From NCBI RefSeq assembly GCF_007279655.1, contig NZ_QKWN01000002.1, forward strand, positions 1 to 64,000: a stretch of 64,000 nt of DNA, written 5' to 3'. How positions within the stretch are numbered: position 1 is the stretch's first letter; the number at the start of each line of letters is the position of its first letter. The notes under the pieces were generated by a model. The model had not been told where the DNA came from. It saw nothing but the letters and a program-made list of their open reading frames with translations, and did no database searches. The position numbers and the translations under genes are program-made. This document shows positions 16,353 through 25,172 of this stretch, in pieces. The DNA is from Robertkochia solimangrovi. Its GTDB lineage: Bacteria; Bacteroidota; Bacteroidia; Flavobacteriales; Flavobacteriaceae.

Positions 16353-16360
16353 TATTTTTG
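16353..16360 (+). promoter_or_regulatory. Possible minus-7 element for the Lrp-type regulator
   Basis: TATTTTTG fits the TAnnTTTG consensus 32 bases before the start. I see no good minus-33 element at the right distance. The surrounding AT-rich 156-bp divergent gap is where the regulator would be expected to bind. Confidence 0.3.
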
Positions 16361-16392
16361 AATAGAAAGTAGATTTACCCTGAAAAATATTC

Positions 16393-16836
16393 ATGATGCA
16401 ACTGGATAATACTGACCTGAAACTGATCTCATTAGTTCAGAAAGACGCCAAACAGACTACAAAACAATTGGCATTACAGCTTGAATTATCAAATACAGCA
16501 GTGTATGAACGGGTTCGAAAATTGGAAAGAGAAGGCGTGATTACCGGGTATACCGCTTTATTAGACCGGGAAAAATTAGGGAAATCATTTGTAGCCTTCT
16601 GTCATGTCCGTTTAGCACGTCATACCGCAGATAATGTAAAGGAGTTTGAAAGGGCAGTAGTTAGGTTGACGGAAGTAGCTGAATGTTATCATGTAAGTGG
16701 TGATTACGATTACATGTTAAAGATCTTTGTAGCGGACATGCCGGCCTATCGCCAGTTCATGGTAGAAAAGCTCACCGGATTACCGCATATTGGAAATACC
16801 CATTCTGTTTTTATGATTGGGGGGATTAAGGAGTAA
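16393..16836 (+). CDS. Lrp/AsnC family transcriptional regulator
   Basis: A 147-residue regulator with an N-terminal winged helix-turn-helix (about 5-60; KQLALQLELSNTAVYERVRKLEREGVI is the recognition region) and a C-terminal RAM ligand-binding domain (about 68-145; VAECYHVSGDYDYMLKI). Such proteins respond to amino acids. Because it is divergent to the trans-sulfuration enzyme, it most likely controls that gene in response to methionine or a related amino acid; this is inferred from position. The first two codons are both ATG (16393 and 16396). Confidence 0.92.
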   Translation: MMQLDNTDLKLISLVQKDAKQTTKQLALQLELSNTAVYERVRKLEREGVITGYTALLDREKLGKSFVAFCHVRLARHTADNVKEFERAVVRLTEVAECYHVSGDYDYMLKIFVADMPAYRQFMVEKLTGLPHIGNTHSVFMIGGIKE

Positions 16837-16872
16837 TGAAATTCATTTAAATAAGTATATTGATTCTAATTT

Positions 16873-17769
16873 TTACCTAAAATTAGCTACAAATAAAGTA
16901 TCCTGCATCCCTTTCAAAATGCCTATCAATTCATTTGTATATCTTTCTGCTCCATCAGTGTTTAAATGATCCGAGTTGTAAAATAAACTGTCCGGATATT
17001 TTTTGAAGGTGAGATCTATTATGGTATTGTTTTTTTCTAATTTTCGCTTTAATTTATTAAATCTATTTAAATTAATTTCGGGAATATGCGTTTGATAGGT
17101 TTTATGAACTGGATGGCTAACCAATATGAGCTTTACATTTTTTGAAATACATAAATTAACTATCGAATCTAAATAGGAAATAGCGGTTTCTGAATTTCCT
17201 ACTAAATTATCATCTTCATAATAATGTCTCTTAATGGAGGATTCCCAATCACTTGGATCATTAAGATTTGAATTTTCATAGTGACCAATGTATTGAATAT
17301 GATCTTCCCAAATTTTCAATGCATTAAATTTCATCCATGTTTTGAAAAGGATATAATAATTTAATTTTATTTTTTTATTGAGGTTGTAATAATCCTGTAT
17401 CGGATAACTCCTTTTAAACATTTCGTAAGCCCATTTCTCGTTTGAGAATTTTAAGTCATTAAATGCCGAAATGTTATGTGGTGCAAAACCTAATATTAAC
17501 GTGTCTGGAATATTTTTTTTGAAAACTTTTTTGATTTTCCAAAAACTAATGACGTAGGGTTCGCCATTTTGAGAAATGTTTAAAGCATTATTGAACTTGT
17601 CTGGATTTATTCCTCTGTGAGTGTGTGAATCTCCATCAATTAAAATATCAAACTTTTTTAAATTAAGGTCTACGTCGTTGTAAGCATGGTAATTTAAAAT
17701 AATATTCGTCCCAAAGTATATTAAAATTGGAATAAAAAATAGTGATAATTTTTTAATGAACTTTTTCAT
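16873..17769 (-). CDS. Membrane-anchored SGNH-type protein, partner of the MBOAT acyltransferase
   Basis: A 298-residue protein with one N-terminal membrane anchor (about 5-24) and an SGNH/GDSL-hydrolase-like extracytoplasmic domain. The motif GDSHTH at 46-51 supplies the presumed catalytic Ser48, and SDHLN near 266-270 supplies the Asp and His. It follows the MBOAT gene by a single base. In alginate-type acetylation systems (AlgI with AlgJ/AlgX) this pairing moves an acyl group across the membrane and onto a polymer. I chose ATG 17769; the longer frame to 17826 lies inside the MBOAT gene. Confidence 0.78.
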   Translation of the reverse strand: MKKFIKKLSLFFIPILIYFGTNIILNYHAYNDVDLNLKKFDILIDGDSHTHRGINPDKFNNALNISQNGEPYVISFWKIKKVFKKNIPDTLILGFAPHNISAFNDLKFSNEKWAYEMFKRSYPIQDYYNLNKKIKLNYYILFKTWMKFNALKIWEDHIQYIGHYENSNLNDPSDWESSIKRHYYEDDNLVGNSETAISYLDSIVNLCISKNVKLILVSHPVHKTYQTHIPEINLNRFNKLKRKLEKNNTIIDLTFKKYPDSLFYNSDHLNTDGAERYTNELIGILKGMQDTLFVANFR

Positions 17770-17770
17770 G

Positions 17771-19216
17771 TCAAAATTGGAAATAAATAAATTCCTGTTG
17801 CTTACCGGAGCCATAGAAAATTGCAAAAAGAATTAAGTAATAAAATGCCCATTTTATGGGGCGTTTCCATTCTAAACCAAATTTTTCCAAGGCATATTCT
17901 CCTGTTCTGCCTTTCCATTCAATAAAGATGAAAATGGTTAATAAAGCTAGAATTGTTTTGTATTTCCAATAGGAACTTAACAAAATATAGGAACCAGGGT
18001 GGTGAAACATATCAAAGATATATTGAATGGCATGGGATACATTTTCGGCTCTGAAAAATATCCAGGCAATTACGGTTAGTCCAAATGTTATCAGCATCAT
18101 TGATAACTCTTTTAAGGAAGGTAATGGTTTACTGTGTGCAACAATATCTATATGGTTCCTGTTATTTTTGGTTATTAACAGTGGAAGAAAATAAATAGCA
18201 TTTAGTGCACCCCAAACAATAAAGGTCCAGTTAGCACCATGCCAGAAGCCGCTAACAATAAAAATTATAAAGGTGTTTCTAATCTTCATACTGTTACTTC
18301 CGCGACTTCCTCCCAATGGAATGTATAAGTAATCTCTGAACCAAGTACTAAGTGAGATATGCCAGCGTCTCCAGAATTCAGCGATATCTCTGGAAAAATA
18401 GGGGAAGGCAAAATTCTTCATCAGATCAAAGCCAAATAAACGGGAAACTCCAATGGCAATGTCGGAATATCCGGAAAAGTCACCGTAGATCTGAAAAGTA
18501 AAGAATATGGCCCCTAATGCCAGCGTACTTCCTGAGTATTGATCACTATTATTGAAGATCTGATTGGCGATTTCGGCACAATTGTCGGCAATGACCACTT
18601 TTTTAAACAACCCCCATAGTATCTGTCGCATACCATCTACGGCCAGGGCATATTCAAATCGACGTTTTTTATAGAATTGGGGTAACAGATGTACGGCCCT
18701 TTCAATAGGTCCGGCTACTAATTGCGGAAAGAAGCTCACAAAGGCAGTGAAGGCGATAAAGTCTTTGGTGGGTTCAAGTTTCTTTTTGTATACATCGATG
18801 GTATAGCTAAGGGTTTGAAAGGTATAGAAGCTAATTCCCACTGGAAGGATAATATTTAAAGAATTCGCATTGATCGGCATGCCTAAAAAGGAAAATGCGG
18901 TAATGAAATTATCCAGGAAGAAATTGTAATATTTAAAGAACCCCAGAAATCCTAAATTGATCAGAATACTACACCATAACAGGAACTTTCTTTTACCGGT
19001 ATGATCCGTCTGATCTAAGGTGCGACCTATCAAATAATCAATGACTGTACTAAATAAGATGAGAGACAGAAAGCGCCAGTCCCACCAGCCATAAAAGATA
19101 TAACTGGCAAAAACGATTATAAGGTTCTGCAATTTCAGGTTGTTGGGGAATACAAACCAATAGATAATAAATACAATCGGCAGGAATATGGCAAAATCCA
19201 GGGAATTGAATAACAT
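17771..19216 (-). CDS. MBOAT family O-acyltransferase (AlgI/DltB type)
   Basis: A 481-residue polytopic membrane enzyme that passes acyl groups, usually acetyl, across the inner membrane for modification of an exported polysaccharide. Family hallmarks are FWRRWHISLSTWFRDYLYIP (from about 281), LGGSRGS, and the invariant catalytic His326 in SGFWHGANW. About ten hydrophobic helices are visible. It is the first gene of a two-gene operon with the SGNH protein. The true start is ATG 19216; a TTG at 19246 is less likely. The target polymer may be the product of the nearby polysaccharide locus, but this is a guess. Confidence 0.92.
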   Translation of the reverse strand: MLFNSLDFAIFLPIVFIIYWFVFPNNLKLQNLIIVFASYIFYGWWDWRFLSLILFSTVIDYLIGRTLDQTDHTGKRKFLLWCSILINLGFLGFFKYYNFFLDNFITAFSFLGMPINANSLNIILPVGISFYTFQTLSYTIDVYKKKLEPTKDFIAFTAFVSFFPQLVAGPIERAVHLLPQFYKKRRFEYALAVDGMRQILWGLFKKVVIADNCAEIANQIFNNSDQYSGSTLALGAIFFTFQIYGDFSGYSDIAIGVSRLFGFDLMKNFAFPYFSRDIAEFWRRWHISLSTWFRDYLYIPLGGSRGSNSMKIRNTFIIFIVSGFWHGANWTFIVWGALNAIYFLPLLITKNNRNHIDIVAHSKPLPSLKELSMMLITFGLTVIAWIFFRAENVSHAIQYIFDMFHHPGSYILLSSYWKYKTILALLTIFIFIEWKGRTGEYALEKFGLEWKRPIKWAFYYLILFAIFYGSGKQQEFIYFQF

Positions 19217-19470
19217 TTTTGGTTGAGCTAATAAATTCAGAAACAAATCTAAAAGATTATTTGAGGGAAATATAATCGATTAAAGAAAAAGCATTAAAAT
19301 TCTCTAATATTTAATATTAGTCAGGTAAATTTTTGTAAATCATAAACTCTTAAAAGTTACAAGTCATCATTAATCCGTGAAATCCAAAACAATCCAGACA
19401 ATCTGTGTCCTATATAAAAGAACATTTGTATTTTTGTTATTCGTATAAAAAATTGAATTAAAGTCTACAT

Positions 19471-20877
19471 ATGAATTCATACGATGTAGCCGTTATCGGC
19501 TCCGGACCCGGTGGGTATGTTGCAGCGATCCGTTGTGCCCAACTGGGTATGAAAACTGCAATCATTGAAAAATATAGCACCTTAGGTGGAACCTGTTTAA
19601 ATGTGGGATGTATTCCATCAAAAGCATTATTAGACTCATCACACCATTATGAAGATGCGATCAAACATTTTGAGGAACATGGAATTGAGATTCCCGGAGA
19701 AGTGAAGGTGAATCTTGAGCAGATGATCTCCAGAAAGCAAGGCGTTGTTGATCAGACCACGAAGGGAATTGAGTTTCTGATGAGCAAGAATAAGATCGAT
19801 GTTTATCAGGGGATCGGTAGTTTCAAAGATAAAACCAAAATCGATATTACCAAGGAAGACGGAAGTATTGAAACGATTGAAGCTGTAAAATCGATCATTG
19901 CAACAGGTTCTAAGCCTTCGACATTACCATTTATCAACATAGATAAGGAGCGCGTGATTACCTCTACTGAAGCTTTAAAGCTCAAGGAGATCCCAAAGCA
20001 TCTGGTAATTATCGGTGGAGGAGTTATCGGATTAGAACTCGGACAGGTATATCGCCGCTTGGGAGCTGAAGTTTCCGTAGTGGAATATATGGATCGTATC
20101 ATACCAACTATGGATGGCGGTTTGTCGAAAGAATTGACACGAACGCTAAAAAAATCCGGATTTAAGTTCTATACCTCTCACAAGGTGAAAGAAGTTACCC
20201 GAACCGGTGATGAAGTGATTGTGAAAGCGGATGATAAGAAAGGCAATGAAGTGGAGTTCAAAGGAGATTATTGTCTGGTTTGTGTAGGGCGTCGTCCTTA
20301 CACTGACGGATTAAAGCCAGAGAATGCCGGAGTAAAATTAAATGAAAGAGGTCAGATCGAGGTAAATGATCATCTGCAAACCTCATCAGAAAATATTTAT
20401 GCCATCGGCGATGTGATTAAAGGAGCAATGCTAGCGCATAAAGCCGAGGAAGAAGGTACGTTGGTTGCAGAATTTATGGCAGGACAAAAGCCACATATCG
20501 ATTATAATTTAATCCCGGGGGTGGTCTATACCTGGCCTGAAGTTGCTGCAGTTGGTAAAACGGAGGAGCAATTAAAGGAAGCTGGTGTTAACTATAAGAC
20601 CGGTCAATTCCCGATGAGAGCTTTAGGTAGAGCAAGAGCCAGTATGGATATCGATGGTTTTGTAAAGATTCTTGCGGATGCAGAAACCGATGAAGTACTT
20701 GGAGTTCATATGATCGGAGCCAGGGTAGCTGACCTGATCGCAGAAGCGGTAACCGCAATGGAATTCCGTGCCAGTGCCGAAGATATCTCAAGAATGAGTC
20801 ATGCCCATCCTACCTATGCGGAAGCGGTTAAGGAAGCCGCATTGGCCGCTACGGATGACCGAGCGCTGCACGTGTAA
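19471..20877 (+). CDS. lpdA: Dihydrolipoyl dehydrogenase
   Basis: The E3 flavoenzyme of pyruvate and 2-oxoglutarate dehydrogenase complexes, 468 residues. It shows the FAD-binding VIGSGPGGYVAA (8-19), redox-active Cys42 and Cys47 in GGTCLNVGCIPSK, the NAD-binding VIIGGGVIGLELG, and the C-terminal catalytic pair His446 and Glu451 in HAHPTYAEA. A minus-7-like TATTTTTG lies at 19429-19436. No E1 or E2 gene is nearby, so it is a free-standing lpd as in many flavobacteria. A very long hairpin terminator follows directly. Confidence 0.97.
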   Translation: MNSYDVAVIGSGPGGYVAAIRCAQLGMKTAIIEKYSTLGGTCLNVGCIPSKALLDSSHHYEDAIKHFEEHGIEIPGEVKVNLEQMISRKQGVVDQTTKGIEFLMSKNKIDVYQGIGSFKDKTKIDITKEDGSIETIEAVKSIIATGSKPSTLPFINIDKERVITSTEALKLKEIPKHLVIIGGGVIGLELGQVYRRLGAEVSVVEYMDRIIPTMDGGLSKELTRTLKKSGFKFYTSHKVKEVTRTGDEVIVKADDKKGNEVEFKGDYCLVCVGRRPYTDGLKPENAGVKLNERGQIEVNDHLQTSSENIYAIGDVIKGAMLAHKAEEEGTLVAEFMAGQKPHIDYNLIPGVVYTWPEVAAVGKTEEQLKEAGVNYKTGQFPMRALGRARASMDIDGFVKILADAETDEVLGVHMIGARVADLIAEAVTAMEFRASAEDISRMSHAHPTYAEAVKEAALAATDDRALHV

Positions 20878-20878
20878 C

Positions 20879-20936
20879 AATATTTATAAATGAAAAAAGC
20901 GCCATATTATCGGCGCTTTTTTCATTTATAAATATT
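20879..20936. terminator. Terminator of lpdA with a 25-bp perfect stem
   Basis: Left arm 20879-20903, loop ATATTATC, right arm 20912-20936, all 25 pairs matching. The GC core is GCGCC/GGCGC flanked by A6/T6. It starts one base after the stop codon and can act in both directions. Confidence 0.92.
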
Positions 20937-20960
20937 ATGAAGTGACACTGGTGATATTGG

Positions 20961-21326
20961 TTATTCCGAATCTTTATCTTGCATATTTACCTTTGCTGTA
21001 TAGATTGCCTTTGATAAGAGCTTCATTAGCTGTTTAGACTGATAGTAGAGAGGGTCAAAGTCTTTTTTCGATATTTGCTTTGTTGAGCAGAGGAGTGCTA
21101 TCCAGTAGATGGATTCGTTACATTCTTTTTGTGCAATGGCCATTTTATGAATGAAGTCCTTTCTGGATTCAGCATATTCCGCTTTCCGGTACAAAGCACC
21201 TACAGCTACTCCCGAACGTAAAAGTTGTTAACCAATAATTTGATCACGGTCATTTTTGTTAAGTGATTTACAAATTTCTATTATGTCCTTAGCGAATTGA
21301 AAACTTATATCTGAAATGGCGCCCAT
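20961..21326 (-). pseudogene. Four-helix-bundle protein, copy 3, broken by a stop codon
   Basis: Read from ATG 21326 the frame gives MGAISDISFQFAKDIIEI and continues in one frame to 20961 (122 codons, the same length as copy 1). TAA at 21228-21230 interrupts it at codon 33. The stop falls where other copies have Lys or Asn before QLLRSG. Everything after it is well preserved (QLLRSGVAVGALYRKAEYAES, AQKECNESIYWIALL), so the mutation looks recent. Translation could resume only from an internal start. It lies directly after the lpdA terminator, on the opposite strand. Confidence 0.82.
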
Positions 21327-21432
21327 ATTTTGTTTATTTGATTTTAAACTTATAGAAAATAACCTATATAATTTAAAAATTTCAAATTATAATCCCTAAT
21401 AAATATTTTCCTTAAAACACCAAAAAGGCAAT

Positions 21433-21510
21433 TTCACCAGTGTCAATATTGTCGCTATTGTCCCTAGTATCACCAGTGTCACTATTGTCCCTAGCATCAC
21501 CAGTGTCCCT
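21433..21510. repeat. Tandem R3 repeats
   Basis: Units built from ATCACCAGTGTC and ACTATTGTCCCTAG alternate about three times. The same family is at 259-293 and 7176-7200. It lies upstream of the broken four-helix-bundle copy 3 (on its own strand) and 170 bp before the FMN reductase gene. Confidence 0.6.
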
Positions 21511-21676
21511 AAATTTTTATCAGTATTTGTTTGTATAAATTAAGGATTTCTTAAAAATTGTCTTTCAGTGAAATAGGTTGATTATTATTCAAAATAAACC
21601 ACCTATATTCGATAGTAACTACTACTTAAATTACTAAAAGACAATAAAATTTAACCATTACCAAAACTTTAGCATA

Positions 21677-22216
21677 GTGAAACGAATTTTGGCTTTCGCA
21701 GGAAGTAATTCTTCCACCTCTATCAACTATGAGTTAGTATCATATACCGTATCCTTGATCGATGATTACGAGATACAGTTACTGAATATGTCTAAAATGC
21801 CCTTTCCGCTGTATAGTGCAGATATGGAAAAGGCAGAAGGGTTTAAAAATTCTTTGATCGAGCTCCGGGAAGATATTATCGAAGCAGATGGAATTATCAT
21901 TGGGGTAAACGAGCATAACAGAAATCTATCGGCATATTTTAAAAATCTGATCGATTGGTTATCCCGATTAGACAGGAAATTTTTGGATAAAAAACCAGTT
22001 ATGCTGACCAGTACATCGGATGGTGATTTTGGTGGCTCACGGTCCTTGAAAATCGCTTCGGAGACCTTGCCGCGATTTGGTGCAGAGATTGTTTCAACCT
22101 TTTCTTTACCAAATTACAGTAAGAATTTCTCGGAGAAGAAAGGGATTATCACCGATGAAACCCTGAAGGAGGAAAACAAAAAAGCATTGGATCAATTTCT
22201 GAGTTCGTTAATTTAA
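21677..22216 (+). CDS. NADPH-dependent FMN reductase family protein
   Basis: A 179-residue flavodoxin-fold oxidoreductase. The N-terminal AGSNSSTSINYEL (from residue 7) is the FMN-phosphate loop, and GVNEHNRNLSAYFKNLIDWLSR corresponds to the flavin-contacting loop of YieF/ChrR-type quinone reductases. Likely cytoplasmic, reducing quinones, azo compounds or FMN with NAD(P)H. It is a single gene. The start is GTG 21677, since no upstream ATG fits. Confidence 0.85.
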   Translation: MKRILAFAGSNSSTSINYELVSYTVSLIDDYEIQLLNMSKMPFPLYSADMEKAEGFKNSLIELREDIIEADGIIIGVNEHNRNLSAYFKNLIDWLSRLDRKFLDKKPVMLTSTSDGDFGGSRSLKIASETLPRFGAEIVSTFSLPNYSKNFSEKKGIITDETLKEENKKALDQFLSSLI

Positions 22217-22236
22217 AGGCTTAAGGGTAGAGAAAG

Positions 22237-22257
22237 TTATAGTTAGTCTAACTATAA
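22237..22257 (+). terminator. Weak hairpin after the FMN reductase gene
   Basis: TTATAGTTA-GTC-TAACTATAA, 20 bases after the stop, with no following T-run. It may be a weak terminator. Bases 22258-22322 beyond it are R1-like AT-rich repeat text (CAATTCTCAATTCTCAAT and TTCTTAATTCTTAG). Confidence 0.4.
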
Positions 22258-22374
22258 TCAATTCTCAATTCTCAATTTTCAATTCTCTCTTAACATATAT
22301 CAATAATTCTTAATTCTTAGTTCCGGATTGATAAGGTGTTTCCCTATATTCGCATAAAAACATGAAATTAGATT

Positions 22375-23658
22375 ATGCCAGATAAAATTGCAGTTATCGG
22401 GCTCGGCTATGTGGGATTACCGCTTGCCAGACTCTTTGCCACGAAATATCCTGTTATCGGTTTCGATATTAATGAATCGAGGGTTTCCGAAATAAATAAT
22501 GGCAAGGATCATACGTTGGAAGTTGAAGAAGATCTTTTAAAGGAAGTTCTGTTAAAGAAAGTACCTGACTCAGATATCCATGGATTATTCTGTTCTTCTG
22601 ATCTTTCCGACCTGAAGAGTTGCAATATATTTATCGTGACGGTTCCTACTCCGGTTGATAAGAATAACCAACCTGTATTAACCCCCTTGGTTAAAAGTAG
22701 TGAAACTGTAGGAAGTGTATTGAAGCAAGGTGATATTGTGATCTATGAATCAACGGTCAATCCCGGTGTTACTGAAGATGTATGTGTGCCGGTTTTGGAG
22801 AGGGTGAGCGGACTCAAATTTAATCAGGATTTTTTTGCAGGATATTCTCCTGAACGGATCAATCCAGGCGATAAAGAAAGAACAATTGAAAAAATTTTAA
22901 AGATTACATCAGGTTCAACTCCGGAAATTGCGGATAAGGTGGATGCATTGTATGCTTCTATTATAAAGGCAGGGACTCATAAAGCTCCATCCATAAAAGT
23001 AGCAGAGGCTGCTAAAGTTATTGAGAACTCGCAAAGAGATATCAATATTGCTTTTATGAATGAGTTATCTAAGATATTTAATCTTTTGGGAATAAAAACC
23101 AAGGATGTTCTGGAAGCCGCAGGAACAAAATGGAATTTTCTCAGGTTTACTCCGGGATTGGTGGGAGGACATTGCATTGGGGTAGATCCATATTATCTGG
23201 CGCAAAAAGCTCAGGAAGTTGGGTATTATCCGGAGATCATCTTAACAGGAAGACGATTAAATGACGGTATGGGATCTTATGTAGCTAAGGAAGTGATTCG
23301 TCATATGGTCTTAAGGGATATTCGGGTGAAAGAAGCGGAAATTCTTGTTTTAGGAATGACTTTTAAGGAAAATTGTCCGGATGTAAGAAATACCAGGGTG
23401 ATCGATGTTATTCAGAACCTTTCGGATTATCAACCGAATATCACCGTTTGGGATACCTGGGCAAATCCAAGAGAAGTCAAAGAGGAATATGGTATAGAAA
23501 TCGTGACATCACTGCCGGAGAAAAAATATGATGCAATAGTCCTAACCGTTGCTCATAAAGAATTTATGGATTTGAATCTGGAAGTACTAAAGAAGGAAAA
23601 TTGTTTGGTTTATGATGTAAAAGGTGTACTCGGAGAAAAGGCTGATGCAGGACTTTGA
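22375..23658 (+). CDS. Nucleotide-sugar 6-dehydrogenase (TviB/WbpA type)
   Basis: A 427-residue NAD-dependent enzyme that oxidises a UDP-hexosamine (UDP-GlcNAc or UDP-GalNAc type) to its uronic acid. It shows the Rossmann motif [12 protein letters not shown] (7-18), [10 protein letters not shown] (157-166) and the catalytic Cys267 in [12 protein letters not shown]. The [10 protein letters not shown] and GRRLNDGMG segments fit the Vi-antigen TviB/WbpA branch better than UDP-glucose dehydrogenase. It is the first gene of the polysaccharide region, separated from the Wza-like gene by a broken four-helix-bundle copy. Exact sugar unproven. Confidence 0.9.
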   Translation: MPDKIAVIGLGYVGLPLARLFATKYPVIGFDINESRVSEINNGKDHTLEVEEDLLKEVLLKKVPDSDIHGLFCSSDLSDLKSCNIFIVTVPTPVDKNNQPVLTPLVKSSETVGSVLKQGDIVIYESTVNPGVTEDVCVPVLERVSGLKFNQDFFAGYSPERINPGDKERTIEKILKITSGSTPEIADKVDALYASIIKAGTHKAPSIKVAEAAKVIENSQRDINIAFMNELSKIFNLLGIKTKDVLEAAGTKWNFLRFTPGLVGGHCIGVDPYYLAQKAQEVGYYPEIILTGRRLNDGMGSYVAKEVIRHMVLRDIRVKEAEILVLGMTFKENCPDVRNTRVIDVIQNLSDYQPNITVWDTWANPREVKEEYGIEIVTSLPEKKYDAIVLTVAHKEFMDLNLEVLKKENCLVYDVKGVLGEKADAGL

Positions 23659-23676
23659 AATTATAGATTATAAATT

Positions 23677-24029
23677 TTAGTGTTTTGAATTTTCTTTTGT
23701 TGAGATTATTATTTTGGTTAATATTTTCATGATACTCATACATTTTTCATTAAGCTCTTTAATTTTTATGTGATCAACAAAGGATGTTTTTTCCAAAATC
23801 GCAAGCCAATATATGGTTTCATTGCATTCCTTTTGGCAATAGCTGATTTATGAATAAAATCAGCTTTGGATTCAGCATATTCGGCTTCTCTGTAAAGAGT
23901 ACCTATTGCTGTTCCTGAACGAAAAATTTGTTTACTTAAAAGAAATTCATGATGTTTCTTTTGTAGGATTTGATAATAATGAAGAATTTCAATTGCAAAT
24001 TCGAAACTTAGGTCTTTTATAACATTCAA
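23677..24029 (-). pseudogene. Four-helix-bundle protein, copy 4, broken by a one-base deletion
   Basis: From ATG 24029 the frame reads MNVIKDLSFEFAIEIL and SKQIFRSGTAIGTLYREAEYAESKADFIHKSAIA, then leaves the family sequence at about 23832-23838. There GCCAAAAGG stands where GCNCAAAAGG is expected. Shifting one base restores QKECNETIYWLAILEKTSF and a normal C-terminus, ending at TAA 23677-23679 (ISTKENSKH). The total of 353 bases is one short of 118 codons. A simple recent deletion explains this; programmed frameshifting is less likely. Confidence 0.82.
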
Positions 24030-24380
24030 GAAAAATAAGGCTTAGAATTAGTTTCAGATATAACTGTCAGGTGGAACTCAAATAAAATTGCAGGTAACAA
24101 GTTAATTCTAATGAATTTTAAAAAAGTCTGGGATAGTTTTACTTAGATATTATGGATATCAAAACCGATATTTTAACATATGAAAATATAATTAATAGAG
24201 AATACCATAGTTATGAATATTGAGTATTGATGGAAATGAATATGTAAAATTATAATTTAACATTTACAAATTACACTAGAGACTGATTTAAAATATGTTT
24301 AAAAAAAATACTTATAACTTACCACTAATAACTTACAACTATAATTATTTATATTTGACTCAAAATAACATTACCAATCT
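24030..24380. other. AT-rich region before the export operon
   Basis: No gene seen. Very AT-rich. It carries the putative promoter of the Wza-like gene at 24350. Confidence 0.4.
24350..24357 (+). promoter_or_regulatory. Putative minus-7 promoter element of the polysaccharide export genes
   Basis: TATATTTG is a perfect match to TAnnTTTG, 23 bases before the Wza-like start. A minus-33 element is not clear. Confidence 0.45.
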
Positions 24381-25166
24381 ATGAATATAACCTCCCGCAT
24401 CAGGCTGATGATGATGGCCTTAATCATTATTTCATGTTTGTCTTCCTGTGTTTCTAAAAAGAAGGTGCTTTATTTTCAAGGGATTGAGGATTTGCCTGAA
24501 GAGGTAATCACCGAATCCTATACATCAAAGATTCAACCGAGTGATATGCTTCAGATTCGAGTTTCTGCATTGGATAATGAAGCAGTTCAACCTTTCAATA
24601 TGGGCACGGGCAATAATGGTAGTTCCGGAGGTGGAAATAATGGAGGTGGTTCACGTCAGGCCAATACATTTTTGGTTGATGAAGACGGTTATATCGATTA
24701 TCCTTATTTGGGAGCTTTAAAGGTTTCTGGGATGACACGAAAAGAGTTAACCGCTGTTCTTAAAGAAAAAATCAGTGAATATGTAGTCGATCCGGTTGTA
24801 GTGGTTCTGGTTCAAAACCATGAGGTTATGATATTAGGGGAAGTAGCACACCCCGGACCGGTTAGTATCGATGCGGAAAGATTGACTATAGTTCAGGCTT
24901 TAGGGAAAGCAGGGGATTTAACCATTAATTCCAAGCGGCAGAATATCCTTGTGATTAGAGAAGAAGATGGAGTCAAAAAGTATTTCAGAGTTGATGTCAC
25001 TAAAGCTGAGTTTATGAATTCACCCGGTTATTATCTTAAACGAAATGACATAGTATATGTTGAACCAAATAACTTTAAAATTCAGACACCATTTCGTGGT
25101 AGTTTTGGCTTTTTTACGGCAGTTACCTCATTTGTCATAGGTTTAATTGCTTTATTAACAAGATAG
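24381..25166 (+). CDS. Polysaccharide export outer-membrane lipoprotein (Wza-like)
   Basis: A 261-residue lipoprotein: signal peptide 1-22 with lipobox LSSC and lipidated Cys23. The polysaccharide export domain covers about 45-135 and an SLBB-type domain about 145-205 (HEVMILGEVAHPGPV). A C-terminal hydrophobic helix (about 240-259) spans the outer membrane in Wza. A Gly/Asn-rich insertion (74-92) interrupts the export domain. It forms the exit channel for the exported polysaccharide and is followed after 6 bp by the Wzc-like kinase. Confidence 0.93.
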   Translation: MNITSRIRLMMMALIIISCLSSCVSKKKVLYFQGIEDLPEEVITESYTSKIQPSDMLQIRVSALDNEAVQPFNMGTGNNGSSGGGNNGGGSRQANTFLVDEDGYIDYPYLGALKVSGMTRKELTAVLKEKISEYVVDPVVVVLVQNHEVMILGEVAHPGPVSIDAERLTIVQALGKAGDLTINSKRQNILVIREEDGVKKYFRVDVTKAEFMNSPGYYLKRNDIVYVEPNNFKIQTPFRGSFGFFTAVTSFVIGLIALLTR

Positions 25167-25172
25167 GAGTTT

